Origin: Candidatus Gallacutalibacter stercoravium | GTDB taxonomy: Bacteria; Bacillota; Clostridia; Oscillospirales; Acutalibacteraceae | Assembly: GCA_018716975.1 (NCBI GenBank) | Contig: DVJE01000006.1 | Location: forward strand, 1-64,000 | DNA length: 64,000 bases | Direction: 5' to 3' | Part shown: positions 24,621 through 33,281 of the stretch, piece by piece | Layout: every line of letters starts with the position of its first letter | Numbering within the stretch: position 1 is the stretch's first letter | Notes under the pieces: model-generated | Seen by the model: the letters and a program-made list of their open reading frames with translations, nothing else | Told to the model about the DNA's origin: nothing | Databases searched by the model: none | Translations under genes and position numbers: made by a program

Positions 24621-25586
24621 CTATTTCAGCGCCAGGTGCAGGGCAAAGCCGCACACCTCGTCTTGCAAATAGATTAGCTTCAATTGCCCGGCCTCGTTGT
24701 ATTGGCGGGACTCTTCGATAAAGCGAACCCCCAGACGCCTTAGGTAGGCCTCGGCGCGGGTGACGCTGTTGGTGCCGATGGCGATGTGTCCCCGCGCGCC
24801 CCGGCCGCCCTCTTTCATAATCTCGATGGAAGGCCCGGAAAACACCGAAGCCGCATTATTCCCCAAGGAGGGGAAGCCGAACAATTTGGCAAACAGCCCG
24901 GCAGCCGCCTGGGCCGTGGGATCGTCCCCGGCATTAACGCCCACATGGCGCACCTCAAAGCCCAGCACCAAATCCAGCGCCTGGCGGGTTAATCGGGTAA
25001 TGCCGGCATAATCCCCCGCCTTGAGCAGCTTTTCGGGCACCATCCAGCTGCCGCCGCAGGCAATTACCTTGGGGAAAGACAGATACTCCACCAAATTATC
25101 GGGATTGATACCGCCGGTGGGCATGAACTTGATGTTGCCGTAAGGGGCCGCCATGGATTTTATCATAGGCAGGCCGCCCGCTGCCTGGGCCGGAAAGAAC
25201 TTAACTACCTCCAACCCCAACTCGATGGCACGCTCCACATCGCTGGGATTGGCGCAGCCGGGCGTAACCGGCACACCGATATCCACGCAGTGGCGCACCA
25301 CAACGGGGTTCAGTCCCGGGCTGACGATAAACTGCGCCCCCGCCTCCAGCGCCTCATCCGCCTGATCGGTGGTGAGCACCGTGCCGGCGCCCACCAGCAT
25401 ATCGGGGCAGGCCGCCTTCATTGCGCGAATGGCCTTTGCAGCTCCCGCCGTGCGGAAGGTGACCTCCGCACAGGGTAAGCCCCCCGCCATCAACGCTTTT
25501 GCCAACGGCTCTGCCTGGGCGGGATCTTCTATCTTTATCACCGGCACCAGGCCGATTTGCTGTAATTGCTCCAAAATTTGCTGCAA
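24621..25586 (-). CDS. eda: KDPG/KHG aldolase fused to a C-terminal VOC domain
   Basis: Residues 1-205 form the class I KDPG aldolase. The start GLVPVIKIEDPAQAEPLAKA, the substrate-binding EVTFRT, VGAGTVLT, the Schiff-base Lys in EVVKFFPAQAAGG and the phosphate site MPTGGINPDN are visible. It cleaves KDPG to pyruvate and glyceraldehyde 3-phosphate. Residues 210-321 add a vicinal-oxygen-chelate (glyoxalase-like) domain (FEVRHVGVNAGDDPTAQAAA, then RGHIAIGTNSVTRAEAYLRR). Stand-alone Eda is about 210 residues. The added domain could bind a metal or ligand; its role is not known to me. It lies between kdgK and the oxidoreductase gene in the uronate operon. Confidence 0.93.
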   Translation of the reverse strand: MQQILEQLQQIGLVPVIKIEDPAQAEPLAKALMAGGLPCAEVTFRTAGAAKAIRAMKAACPDMLVGAGTVLTTDQADEALEAGAQFIVSPGLNPVVVRHCVDIGVPVTPGCANPSDVERAIELGLEVVKFFPAQAAGGLPMIKSMAAPYGNIKFMPTGGINPDNLVEYLSFPKVIACGGSWMVPEKLLKAGDYAGITRLTRQALDLVLGFEVRHVGVNAGDDPTAQAAAGLFAKLFGFPSLGNNAASVFSGPSIEIMKEGGRGARGHIAIGTNSVTRAEAYLRRLGVRFIEESRQYNEAGQLKLIYLQDEVCGFALHLALK

Positions 25587-25676
25587 CGCTTATCCTCCCT
25601 TTCTGTTTCTGCCTTAATCCACTTTCCCTTTTACGAAAGGCTTGCCTACATTATAAAAAGCAGCCAACCCTGCGCC

Positions 25677-26531
25677 TTATACCCCGGAATAGGCGTTAAA
25701 GCCGCCGTCTATGGGGATGACCACGCCGGTAACAAAGCTGGCGGCCTGCTGAGAAAGCAGAAACAACACAGCGCCGATTAACTCCTGTGCCTCGCCGAAG
25801 CGGCCCATAGGGGTGCTATTTAAGATCTTTTCGGTGCGGGGCGTGGGGTTGCCCTGCTGGTCAAAAAGCAGATCCCTGTTTTGCTGGGTAACGAAAAAGC
25901 CCGGCGCAATGGCGTTCACCCGGATGCCGGCCTTGGCGAAGTACACTGCCAGCCACTGGGTGAAATTGCTCACCGCCGCCTTGGCCCCGGAATAGGCGGG
26001 GATCTTGGTCAGCGGCGTATATGCATTCATAGAAGAGATGTTGAGTACGCAGCAGCCCTGCCTGCCCAGCATATCCTGTGCGAACACCTGCGTGGGCAGC
26101 AAAGTGCCCAAAAAGTTCAGGTTAAACACAAATTCCACTCCGGCGGGATCCAGATCAAAGAAAGTAGTCATATCCTTCTGCACATTTTCCAGCTCTAAAA
26201 ACTCGTCGGCAGTGGTGGCGCGGGGATTGTTCCCGCCTGCGCCGTTGATAAGGATATCACAGCTGCCCAAATCCTGGCGCACCGAATCGCGCACCTGCTC
26301 TAAGGCAGCCCTATCCAGCACATCGCAGCGGTAGGCCTTGGCCTCAAAGCCCTCGGCGCAAATTTCACGGGCCACCTGGGCGGCCGCTTCTTCGTTGCGA
26401 TCCAGCAGCGCCACCTTAGCGCCGCACTGGGCCACCGCCCGGGAAAACATGCTGCACAGCACGCCGCCCGCGCCGGTAACTACCGCAACCTTTCCCTTTA
26501 AATCCACCGAAAACGGCAATGTTACCTGCAT
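25677..26531 (-). CDS. SDR-type D-mannonate oxidoreductase (fructuronate reductase)
   Basis: A 284-residue short-chain dehydrogenase. The NAD(P)-binding motif reads TGAGGVLC, with Cys in place of the third glycine of TGxxxGxG. The catalytic set is NISSMNAY plus YSGAKAAVS (Ser, Tyr, Lys), and LINGAGGNNPRAT follows the usual NAG motif. It converts fructuronate to mannonate, the step done by UxuB of the long-chain type in E. coli and by SDR proteins such as YjmF in Bacillus. The operon context (uxuA just upstream, 12 bases) supports this. Other sugar-acid substrates are possible. Confidence 0.88.
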   Translation of the reverse strand: MQVTLPFSVDLKGKVAVVTGAGGVLCSMFSRAVAQCGAKVALLDRNEEAAAQVAREICAEGFEAKAYRCDVLDRAALEQVRDSVRQDLGSCDILINGAGGNNPRATTADEFLELENVQKDMTTFFDLDPAGVEFVFNLNFLGTLLPTQVFAQDMLGRQGCCVLNISSMNAYTPLTKIPAYSGAKAAVSNFTQWLAVYFAKAGIRVNAIAPGFFVTQQNRDLLFDQQGNPTPRTEKILNSTPMGRFGEAQELIGAVLFLLSQQAASFVTGVVIPIDGGFNAYSGV

Positions 26532-26543
26532 AATTGCATCCTC

Positions 26544-27596
26544 CTAGCCTTTTTTCTGTGTTTTTTCCAGCGTTTCCCAAATGCCGTTGAGGTAGCTAGC
26601 CCCCAGGGCCCTGTCGTACAAACCGTAACCCGGGCGGCCGGTTTCCCCCCATATCATGCGGCCATGATCCGGGCGCAGGTAACCTGCAAAGCCGTGGCGG
26701 TGCAGAATGCCCAAAATGCGCACCATATCCAATGATCCGCATTGCGAAAAGTGGGCCGATTCTTCAAAACCCCCGTCTGCTGTCCATTTCACGTTGCGGG
26801 CGTGCACAAAGTGCACCCTCCCCATAGCGCAATATTTATCCAGCATGTGGTAGATATCGTTTTGCGGCGTGCAGCCCAGGGAACCGGTGCAGAAAGTGAG
26901 CCCGTTGTTGGGGCTATCCACCAAGCCTAGAAAACGATCCAGGTTTTGCTCTCCGGTGATGATACGCGGTAGGCCGAAAATACCCCAGGGCGGATCGTCG
27001 GGGTGGATGGCCATCATCACGCCGGACTGCTCTGCCACAGGGATGACGGCGCGCAAAAAGTATGCCAGGTTCTCCCACAGCTGCTCTTCGCCCAGCTGCT
27101 CATATTGCCCAATCAGCGCCTGCAGCTCCTGTTTTTGATAGCTGCTGTCCCATCCCGGCAGGCTGAGCTCCCCGGTGAGGGGATCCATTTTTTCCAGCTG
27201 CTCCTTATGGTAAACCAGAGCGGTGGAACCGTCGGCCAAGGGGTAATCCAGCTGGGTACGGGTCCAGTCGAACACCGGCATAAAATTATAGCAGATACAT
27301 TTGACCCCTGCTTCCCCCAAGCGGCGGATATTCTCTTGATAATTAGCGATGTATTCCTCCCGGCTGGGCAGGCCCAACTTAATATCCTCGTGCACCGGCA
27401 CGCTTTCTATCACCTCAAAGGCCAACCCGGCCTGCTCCACCCGCTGCTTGAGCTGGGCGATAGCCTGGCGGCTCCACACCCCGCCCGGGGGCACATCGTA
27501 AATCGCGGTAACAATGCTGTGCATATTGGGGATCTGCCGGATGTATTCCAGCTTAACCGGATCCGGCTCCCCGTACCAGCGAAAAGAAAGCTTCAT
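26544..27596 (-). CDS. uxuA: Mannonate dehydratase
   Basis: UxuA removes water from D-mannonate to give KDG. The 350-residue TIM-barrel enzyme starts [20 protein letters not shown] and contains [11 protein letters not shown]-like [47 protein letters not shown] with the metal-binding His, and [12 protein letters not shown] with another. The length is normal. It starts 104 bases downstream of the uxaC stop and is followed by the SDR gene after 12 bases. Confidence 0.96.
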   Translation of the reverse strand: MKLSFRWYGEPDPVKLEYIRQIPNMHSIVTAIYDVPPGGVWSRQAIAQLKQRVEQAGLAFEVIESVPVHEDIKLGLPSREEYIANYQENIRRLGEAGVKCICYNFMPVFDWTRTQLDYPLADGSTALVYHKEQLEKMDPLTGELSLPGWDSSYQKQELQALIGQYEQLGEEQLWENLAYFLRAVIPVAEQSGVMMAIHPDDPPWGIFGLPRIITGEQNLDRFLGLVDSPNNGLTFCTGSLGCTPQNDIYHMLDKYCAMGRVHFVHARNVKWTADGGFEESAHFSQCGSLDMVRILGILHRHGFAGYLRPDHGRMIWGETGRPGYGLYDRALGASYLNGIWETLEKTQKKG

Positions 27597-27699
27597 AGCA
27601 AGGCTCCTTTCTATTTATTGATTGACGCTAACTATTTATTTTATATCAACAAAATATAGCAGAGTAATGAGCAGAATCTTATGGGGCTGTTGCGGCCCC

Positions 27700-29118
27700 T
27701 TATATCCCGGCGGGCAAACCAAAATAAGCCACCGCGTTGCGGCAGCAAATATCCTGCACCATGCCGCCCATCAGGTCAAAATCCATGGGCGCTTCGCCCT
27801 GCTCCATCCAGCCGCCCAACAGATTGCACAGCAACCGGCGGAAGTATTCGTGGCGGGTATAAGACAAAAAGCTGCGGGAATCGGTAAGCATGCCCACAAA
27901 GCCCGAAAGCAGGCCCACGTTGGCCAGGGTTTGCATCTGGCGCAGCATGCCGTCTTTCTGGTCGTTAAACCACCAGGCCGCCCCCAACTGGATTTTGGCG
28001 GGGGCCGGGCCGCTTTGGAAGCTGCCCGCCACCGTGGCCAGCTTGATTAGGTCGTTTTCGTTTAAGCTAAACACAATGGTGCGCGGCAGCTCACCGGTGG
28101 CCTCCAGATCATCCAGCAACGCGGCGAAGGAGGCGGCGGTGATGCCCTCACCCACCACGTCAAAGCCGGTATCTGCCCCGCAATGGGCGAACATGCGCCG
28201 GTTGACGTTGCGCAGCACCCCAAAATGCAGCTCCATCACAAAACCATATTTGTGGTAAATGCGCCCCAAACGCAGCATCAGCTGGCGGTGGTAGGCGTTT
28301 ACCTGGGCTGGGGTTGGCGTTTCTCCATTCATAGCCGCCAAAAAGGCTTGGCGGGCCTCCTGCTGGCTGCCTACGGTAAAGTCGGGGGAAGCCAAGGATT
28401 GATCGGCCGCCTTGCACCCCATAGAGGCGAAATAGCCTGCCCGCTTATCCAGCGCAGCCACCAGATCGTCAAAGCTTTCAATAGGCATACCGGCTGCCTG
28501 AGATAGGCGGCCGATATAAGCCGCAAAGCCGGCCTGCTCTACATGCAGCGCCTTTTCCGGCCGGAATGCGGGCAGCACCGCTGTGGGAAAGTCCTCTTGG
28601 GCCAGGGCCTGGTGGAAGTGCAAATCGTCCGCCGGGTCGTCGGTGGTGCACAGGGCCTTTACCCCGCTGCGGGTGATAAAGGCACGGGCCGTAGCGTTGG
28701 GGGCAGCCAGCTGCCGCTTGGTTTCTTCCCAGATGCCGGGGGCGCTTTGGGGGCAAAGCAACTCACGGATGCCGAAATATCGCGTAAGCTCCAAATGGGT
28801 CCAGTGATACAGCGGGTTGCCCACAGCCTTGGGCATGGTTTCGGCCCAGCGCAGAAACTTATCGTAATCGGGCGCATCGCCGGTTATGTACTCTTCGGGC
28901 ACGCCGGCGGCGCGCATCAGCCGCCATTTGTAATGATCCCCCAGCAGCCACGCCTGGGTTAAATTGTCAAAGCGCCTGTCGCCGGCGATCTCGCCGGGAT
29001 CGAGGTGACAGTGGTAATCCACCACCGGCATCGGCTCCGCATACTCGTGATACAACCGCCGGGCCGCCGGGGTGTGCAACAAAAAATCCTCGTGAATTAG
29101 GGGTTGCGCTGTTTGCAT
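27700..29118 (-). CDS. uxaC: Glucuronate isomerase
   Basis: UxaC interconverts glucuronate and fructuronate (and galacturonate and tagaturonate), the first step of the pathway. The 472-residue protein has PVVDYHCHLDPGEIAGDRRF at the N-terminus with the metal-site His-x-His, HWTHLELTRYFGI, LCTTDDPADDL, and the C-terminal GMLTDSRSFLSYTRHEYFRR. GAGGGAG precedes the ATG by 7 bases. A palindrome and a candidate promoter lie just upstream, so transcription may also begin here within the longer minus-strand run. Confidence 0.97.
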   Translation of the reverse strand: MQTAQPLIHEDFLLHTPAARRLYHEYAEPMPVVDYHCHLDPGEIAGDRRFDNLTQAWLLGDHYKWRLMRAAGVPEEYITGDAPDYDKFLRWAETMPKAVGNPLYHWTHLELTRYFGIRELLCPQSAPGIWEETKRQLAAPNATARAFITRSGVKALCTTDDPADDLHFHQALAQEDFPTAVLPAFRPEKALHVEQAGFAAYIGRLSQAAGMPIESFDDLVAALDKRAGYFASMGCKAADQSLASPDFTVGSQQEARQAFLAAMNGETPTPAQVNAYHRQLMLRLGRIYHKYGFVMELHFGVLRNVNRRMFAHCGADTGFDVVGEGITAASFAALLDDLEATGELPRTIVFSLNENDLIKLATVAGSFQSGPAPAKIQLGAAWWFNDQKDGMLRQMQTLANVGLLSGFVGMLTDSRSFLSYTRHEYFRRLLCNLLGGWMEQGEAPMDFDLMGGMVQDICCRNAVAYFGLPAGI

Positions 29119-29139
29119 AAGCTCCCTCTTTTCCGGTTG

Positions 29140-29168
29140 ATTTTATCTTTATGGGAAAACGTTTTCGA
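29140..29168 (-). promoter_or_regulatory. Candidate uxaC promoter with overlapping LacI-type operator
   Basis: On the minus strand TCGAAA (29163-29168) and TAAAAT (29140-29145) are 17 bases apart. The perfect 12-bp palindrome GAAAACGTTTTC (29155-29166), with the central CG typical of LacI/CcpA operators, overlaps the -35 side. A repressor bound there would block the promoter. No LacI-type gene is in the window. Confidence 0.55.
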
Positions 29169-29245
29169 TTTTGCACATTAGATGCAGTAAACATTGCGCC
29201 GCCTAACCGCCTTTTCGCCCAAGGGCAGCCATGGCGGCCGCTTCT

Positions 29246-29827
29246 TTATTCCTCTATCAGCACCGCCCGGGCAGGGGCGCCCTCCATGCCGTTTAGCTTA
29301 ACGGGGAAAGCGCACAGGGTATACTCCCCGTCTTTCGGCACGCATGAAAAATCCAGCCCTTCCAGCAAAGGCACGCCGGCCGAGAGCAGCTCTTGGTGGG
29401 GCTTTTCCTCATCCCCATAGGCGCCGATGGACTGGGCGTCGGTACCCACTAGCAGCACGCCTGCATCCGCCAGGGCAAAGGCGGCGCTCTGGGTTAAAAA
29501 GGCTTTACCCTCGCCCCGGAACAGCACCCGCTTCTGGGCGTAGCGCAGCATGGCGTCGATATCCTCGCCGGTGATGAGGCCATCCACCGTAATCAGCGAA
29601 CAAGGGCCGTAAAAAGGCTCTAGGGGAAGCGCCTCAATGGTGACGCCGTCTTGCACAAAATGCCTGGGCGCATCCACATGGGTGGCGGTATGGGCACCGG
29701 CGTACACCGCCGAAAGGTTGCAGGTATCGCCTATTTCCATGCGGCGGATCAGTTCCATTCTGGGGGCGGGATCCCCCGGGTATACCTTTGCCTGAAAAAA
29801 GCTGCGGGAAATGTCATATAGCTTCAT
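29246..29827 (-). CDS. Cyclase family protein (kynurenine formamidase-like metal hydrolase)
   Basis: A 193-residue metal-dependent hydrolase of the cyclase/formamidase fold. The metal motif GAHTATHVDAPRHF is the HxGTHxDxPxH signature with Ala in place of the first Gly-adjacent position. It also has ISRSFFQAKVYPGDPAPR at the start and VLLVGTDAQSIG. Members hydrolyse amides or lactones. Its placement upstream of uxaC suggests action on a sugar-acid lactone or a precursor, but this is inference. It follows the nucleosidase gene by about 100 bases and has AAGGAG before its ATG. Confidence 0.85.
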   Translation of the reverse strand: MKLYDISRSFFQAKVYPGDPAPRMELIRRMEIGDTCNLSAVYAGAHTATHVDAPRHFVQDGVTIEALPLEPFYGPCSLITVDGLITGEDIDAMLRYAQKRVLFRGEGKAFLTQSAAFALADAGVLLVGTDAQSIGAYGDEEKPHQELLSAGVPLLEGLDFSCVPKDGEYTLCAFPVKLNGMEGAPARAVLIEE

Positions 29828-29928
29828 GGGCCTTCTCCTTTCTTTTTTTCATCGGACGGGTTACCGGCCATTGGGCCGGCTGTTGCGGCTGCGAAACGGG
29901 CGGATCCCCCTGGGTTCCGGCGTCCGCT

Positions 29929-30633
29929 TTACGCCAGCTCCAAGAAATTTTCTATCAGCCTTACCGATTTTTGCGCCGCAAGCTGCACAAAGGTGGGGTA
30001 ATCCATGTGGGAGGTCTCGTCGGCGTTATCTGAGATGGCTCGCACCACCGCAAAGGGAACCTGGTTTAAATAGCACACTTGGCCGATGCTGCCTCCCTCC
30101 ATCTCGCAGGCCATGGCGCCGAACTCCCGGCGGATGCGGTGCAGCGCCTGAGCCCCGCTGATAAACTGATCGCCGGTGGCAACGGTGCCCTCGTGAAAGT
30201 TGGTATCGGGCATTTGCTTGGCCGCCAGGCGCAAGCTCTTTAACACCTCTTGCCCACAGGGCACATGCACCAGGTTCACGCCGGAGAGAAAGCCTTTTTC
30301 ATCCCCCACGGCGGTGGTATCCATATCGTGCTGCACCACGTCGGTAGCCAACACAATGTCGCCGATGTGCACCCCGTCGCCAATGCCGCCCGCCACGCCG
30401 GTGTTGATAACCAGCGCGGGATGGTAGCGCAAAATCATGGTTTGTGCGCACATGGCCGCGTTCACCTTGCCGATGCCGCACATGGCCACCACGCACTCCC
30501 TGCCCCTGAGCCTTCCCCGGGTATAGGTAATGCCGCTGATACACTCCACCGACGCATCTTCCATTTGGGAGCAAAGCTGTTGCACTTCCACCTCCATGGC
30601 GCCGATGATGCCGATGATGTTATTCTGATCCAT
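29929..30633 (-). CDS. mtnN: 5'-methylthioadenosine/S-adenosylhomocysteine nucleosidase
   Basis: MtnN cleaves methylthioadenosine and S-adenosylhomocysteine (and 5'-deoxyadenosine) to adenine and the ribosyl thiol. The 234-residue protein has IGIIGAMEVEVQQL, GIGKVNAA, NTGVAGGIGD, GTVATGDQFI, the catalytic CEMEGGSIGQVC and the purine-binding AVVRAISDNADE with the catalytic Asp. It is the first gene of the minus-strand run. The functional link to uronate catabolism is not obvious, although radical SAM enzymes elsewhere in the window would produce its substrate 5'-deoxyadenosine. Confidence 0.95.
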   Translation of the reverse strand: MDQNNIIGIIGAMEVEVQQLCSQMEDASVECISGITYTRGRLRGRECVVAMCGIGKVNAAMCAQTMILRYHPALVINTGVAGGIGDGVHIGDIVLATDVVQHDMDTTAVGDEKGFLSGVNLVHVPCGQEVLKSLRLAAKQMPDTNFHEGTVATGDQFISGAQALHRIRREFGAMACEMEGGSIGQVCYLNQVPFAVVRAISDNADETSHMDYPTFVQLAAQKSVRLIENFLELA

Positions 30634-30701
30634 TTTCCAACTCCTCCATTTTTCCTGCTACCACGCCTATAACCGGCCCTGGCCCGCCTATATTTTTGTA
30701 T

Positions 30702-30730
30702 ATTTTATCACACAGACCGCCGAAAGGCAA
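30702..30730 (-). promoter_or_regulatory. Candidate promoter of mtnN and the minus-strand operon
   Basis: On the minus strand TTGCCT (30725-30730) and TAAAAT (30702-30707) are separated by 17 bases. It lies 69 bases before the mtnN ATG, which has GGAGGAG upstream. Confidence 0.55.
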
Positions 30731-30809
30731 TGCGAAGAATGCGTAGGATCCCCCCACGTATTGCTTTGTTAAGATGGCAGGATTGCCCATGGTAATTTGC
30801 GGCGCGCAT

Positions 30810-30818
30810 TGTTATAAT
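30810..30818 (+). promoter_or_regulatory. Candidate extended -10 promoter of GH127
   Basis: TGTTATAAT is a perfect extended -10. The -35 position holds only TGGTAA, a poor match. The leader would be about 140 nt. The 30634-30966 intergenic stretch holds this and the divergent mtnN promoter and no gene. Confidence 0.5.
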
Positions 30819-30966
30819 GTGCTTGTGTCCCACCAGATTTGGCGCACAGAAAAGGTAGCTTGTGTGCTCTTGAATAAATGGCACCGATTTGCGGTGTTGG
30901 AGATCGCTTTTACTTTATAGAAAAATATACAAAGGCAAAAAAACATATCGAAAAGGAGGCAACGTC

Positions 30967-32961
30967 ATGCAGGAAGCTTTACAGGGTGCTTTGCGCCGGC
31001 CGGATCACAAGGCGGTGCGGGTGACCGACGCTTTTTGGGGCGGGCAGCTGAACAAAATCCACACCGTGACGGTGTGGGATGTTATCAACAAATTTGAGCA
31101 TGACCAGGAAAAGGGAATTTTGCAGAACTTTGAATGGGTGATGCAGGGCAAGACGGGGGAACACGTGGGCCCGCCCTGGTATGACGGGCTTATCTGCGAG
31201 GTGATCCGCGGCGTCAGCGACATCATTGCGGTAACCGGCGACCAAAAGCTCATTGACAAGGTGGACGCCTACACTCAGGCCATCGCCGGGGCCCAGGATA
31301 TGGATCCCGACGGCTACCTGAACACCTATGTGACCCTGATGCGCCCGGATAAACGCTGGGGGCAAAACGGCGGCAGCCTGATTTGGCAGCATGAAACCTA
31401 CGACATGGGCGCCCTGATTGAGGCGGGCGTGCACTACTACCGGGCTACGGGCAAAACGGCCCTGCTGGTTTGCGCCGTTAAGGCCGCCAACTGCATGTGC
31501 GGCGTTATCGGCCCAGAGCCCCGCAAAAACATTGTGCCGGCCCACTCCCTGGCGGAGGAGGCCGTGCTGAAGCTGTACCGCCTGCTGAGCGACGAGCCGG
31601 CGCTTGCCGAAACCCTGAGGCAAACGGGGCTAAAGGTGTGCCCCCAGGATTACCTGGATTTGGCGCGTTTTTGGATGGATCACCGGGGCGTGCATCACAA
31701 CCGCGCCTCTATGCCCCACTACATGGGGGAATACGCCCAGGATCACTGCCGCATTGAGGAGCAGTCGGAGGCGGTGGGCCACGCCGTGCGGGCCGCGCTG
31801 CTGTACACGGGCCTGGCGGCCCTGGGCATAGAAACCGGCGATCGCAAATATTTAGATGCCTCTATGCGCCTTTGGAAAAACGTAACCCTCACCAAGCTGC
31901 ACATCAGCGGCGGTATCGGGGCCATTCACAACGAAGAGCGCTTCGGCTATCAGTATGATCTGCCCAACGACGCCTATCTGGAAACCTGCGCCGGGGTGGC
32001 GATGGCCTTTTGGAGCGGCGAGATGCACCGGGCCTATCACAGCGCCGAATACATCGACGTGCTGGAATGCGCCCTTTACAACAACGTGTTGCCCTGCCTA
32101 TCGGCAGACGGCACCCACTATTTTTATGAAAATCCCCTGATAAGCGACGGTTCGGTGGAGCGGTGGTCGTGGCACGGCTGCCCCTGCTGCCCGCCCATGT
32201 TTTTAAAGCTGATGGGCTGCTTGCAGGATTACATCTACTCCTACGGCGACAACGCCTTGTATGTAAATTTGCATATGGGCAGCGCGCTACAGGGCGAAAT
32301 GGGCGGCCGCCCCTTCACCCTAGAGCAAAAGGACTGCGCCTTGCCCTGGAAGGGCAGCAACCGCATTGTCTTCTCTGCCTCTGCGCCGTTGGCCTTTGCG
32401 CTGCACATCCGCAAGCCGGCCTACAGCGGTGCGTGCACCCTGCTGCTCAACGGTGAGCCGGTGCAACCGCCCATGAAAGAGGGCTACTGGGTGCTGGATC
32501 GCCAATGGAACAACGGGGACGAAATTGCCCTTACCCTGGAGCTGCCGGTAATCAAGGTGGAAGCTCACCCCTATGTGGACGCTGACGCCGGGCGGGTGGC
32601 CCTGATGCGGGGCCCGCTGCTGTATTGCCTGGAAGAAATCGACAACGCCGGTCAGGTGGATCCGCTGCTAGACAATTCTCCCCTGGCGGTGGAAGAGATG
32701 GATTTGTTCGGCCCGGCAATGGCCATCACCGGCCGCAGCGCCCAGGGCGAAGCGCTACGGGCCGTTCCCTATTATTTGTGGTGCAACCGCGGGCCCGGCA
32801 AAATGGCGGTTTGGTTGCGCCAAGATGCGCAGCCGGGCGAAAACGCCCTTGGCGCGCAGGCTGCCGCCGGTTTTGCCGCCCACGCCCCCCAGAACAACCA
32901 AACCGCTTCGCTGGACGGCTGGGAAGGAAGGTTATATCGCGCCTACCGGCCTAAGGCTTGA
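30967..32961 (+). CDS. GH127 family glycoside hydrolase (beta-L-arabinofuranosidase type)
   Basis: A 664-residue intracellular hydrolase of the GH127 (former DUF1680) family. The family reference enzyme HypBA1 removes beta-L-arabinofuranose and uses a Cys nucleophile in a zinc site. The matching residues are visible here: AYLETCAGVAM supplies the Glu and first Cys, and HGCPCCPPMF the paired Cys. It also has VIRGVSDIIAVTG and HCRIEEQSEAVGHAVRAALL. A C-terminal beta-sandwich follows from about residue 450. AAGGAGG precedes the chosen ATG; the longer open frame has no ribosome site. The next gene encodes a 2-hydroxyacid dehydrogenase. Confidence 0.93.
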   Translation: MQEALQGALRRPDHKAVRVTDAFWGGQLNKIHTVTVWDVINKFEHDQEKGILQNFEWVMQGKTGEHVGPPWYDGLICEVIRGVSDIIAVTGDQKLIDKVDAYTQAIAGAQDMDPDGYLNTYVTLMRPDKRWGQNGGSLIWQHETYDMGALIEAGVHYYRATGKTALLVCAVKAANCMCGVIGPEPRKNIVPAHSLAEEAVLKLYRLLSDEPALAETLRQTGLKVCPQDYLDLARFWMDHRGVHHNRASMPHYMGEYAQDHCRIEEQSEAVGHAVRAALLYTGLAALGIETGDRKYLDASMRLWKNVTLTKLHISGGIGAIHNEERFGYQYDLPNDAYLETCAGVAMAFWSGEMHRAYHSAEYIDVLECALYNNVLPCLSADGTHYFYENPLISDGSVERWSWHGCPCCPPMFLKLMGCLQDYIYSYGDNALYVNLHMGSALQGEMGGRPFTLEQKDCALPWKGSNRIVFSASAPLAFALHIRKPAYSGACTLLLNGEPVQPPMKEGYWVLDRQWNNGDEIALTLELPVIKVEAHPYVDADAGRVALMRGPLLYCLEEIDNAGQVDPLLDNSPLAVEEMDLFGPAMAITGRSAQGEALRAVPYYLWCNRGPGKMAVWLRQDAQPGENALGAQAAAGFAAHAPQNNQTASLDGWEGRLYRAYRPKA

Positions 32962-33281
32962 ACGTGCTTTTGATGAAAGAGTTCCTGTTTGCGTCGATGG
33001 AGTAACAGCTCTATTCCCTAACGGGAACATGAAGCCGCCGCGCTTACACGCTTACTAAAAAAGCAGCAGACTGGGGGCTGCCGAAAACACATAGGCCGCC
33101 CGGCAGCGAAAACCGCCGGCACACAAAGAAATAAGCCTATCTGCCCGCGGTGAGAGGCCCCCAAGCGGGGGCCGGCGGTAATGAATAGAAAGACGCAAGG
33201 CGGCGGATCCAGATGCGGGCCGTATGGATCGGGAAAAAATCCACTTGCGCGACGCGCCCGCCGCAGGCGAGGAGGAAAACC
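32962..33281 (+). other. Gene-free stretch between GH127 and the dehydrogenase gene
   Basis: G+C rich, no convincing frame. A 7-bp hairpin GGCCCCC-AAGC-GGGGGCC at 33156-33173, without a T tract, is the only structure I see. It may be a weak terminator or mRNA stabiliser. Confidence 0.4.

Noticed and set aside
28160-28877. Long antisense frames within uxaC and neighbouring G+C-rich genes
   Set aside because: They arise from high third-position G+C and carry no recognisable domain.
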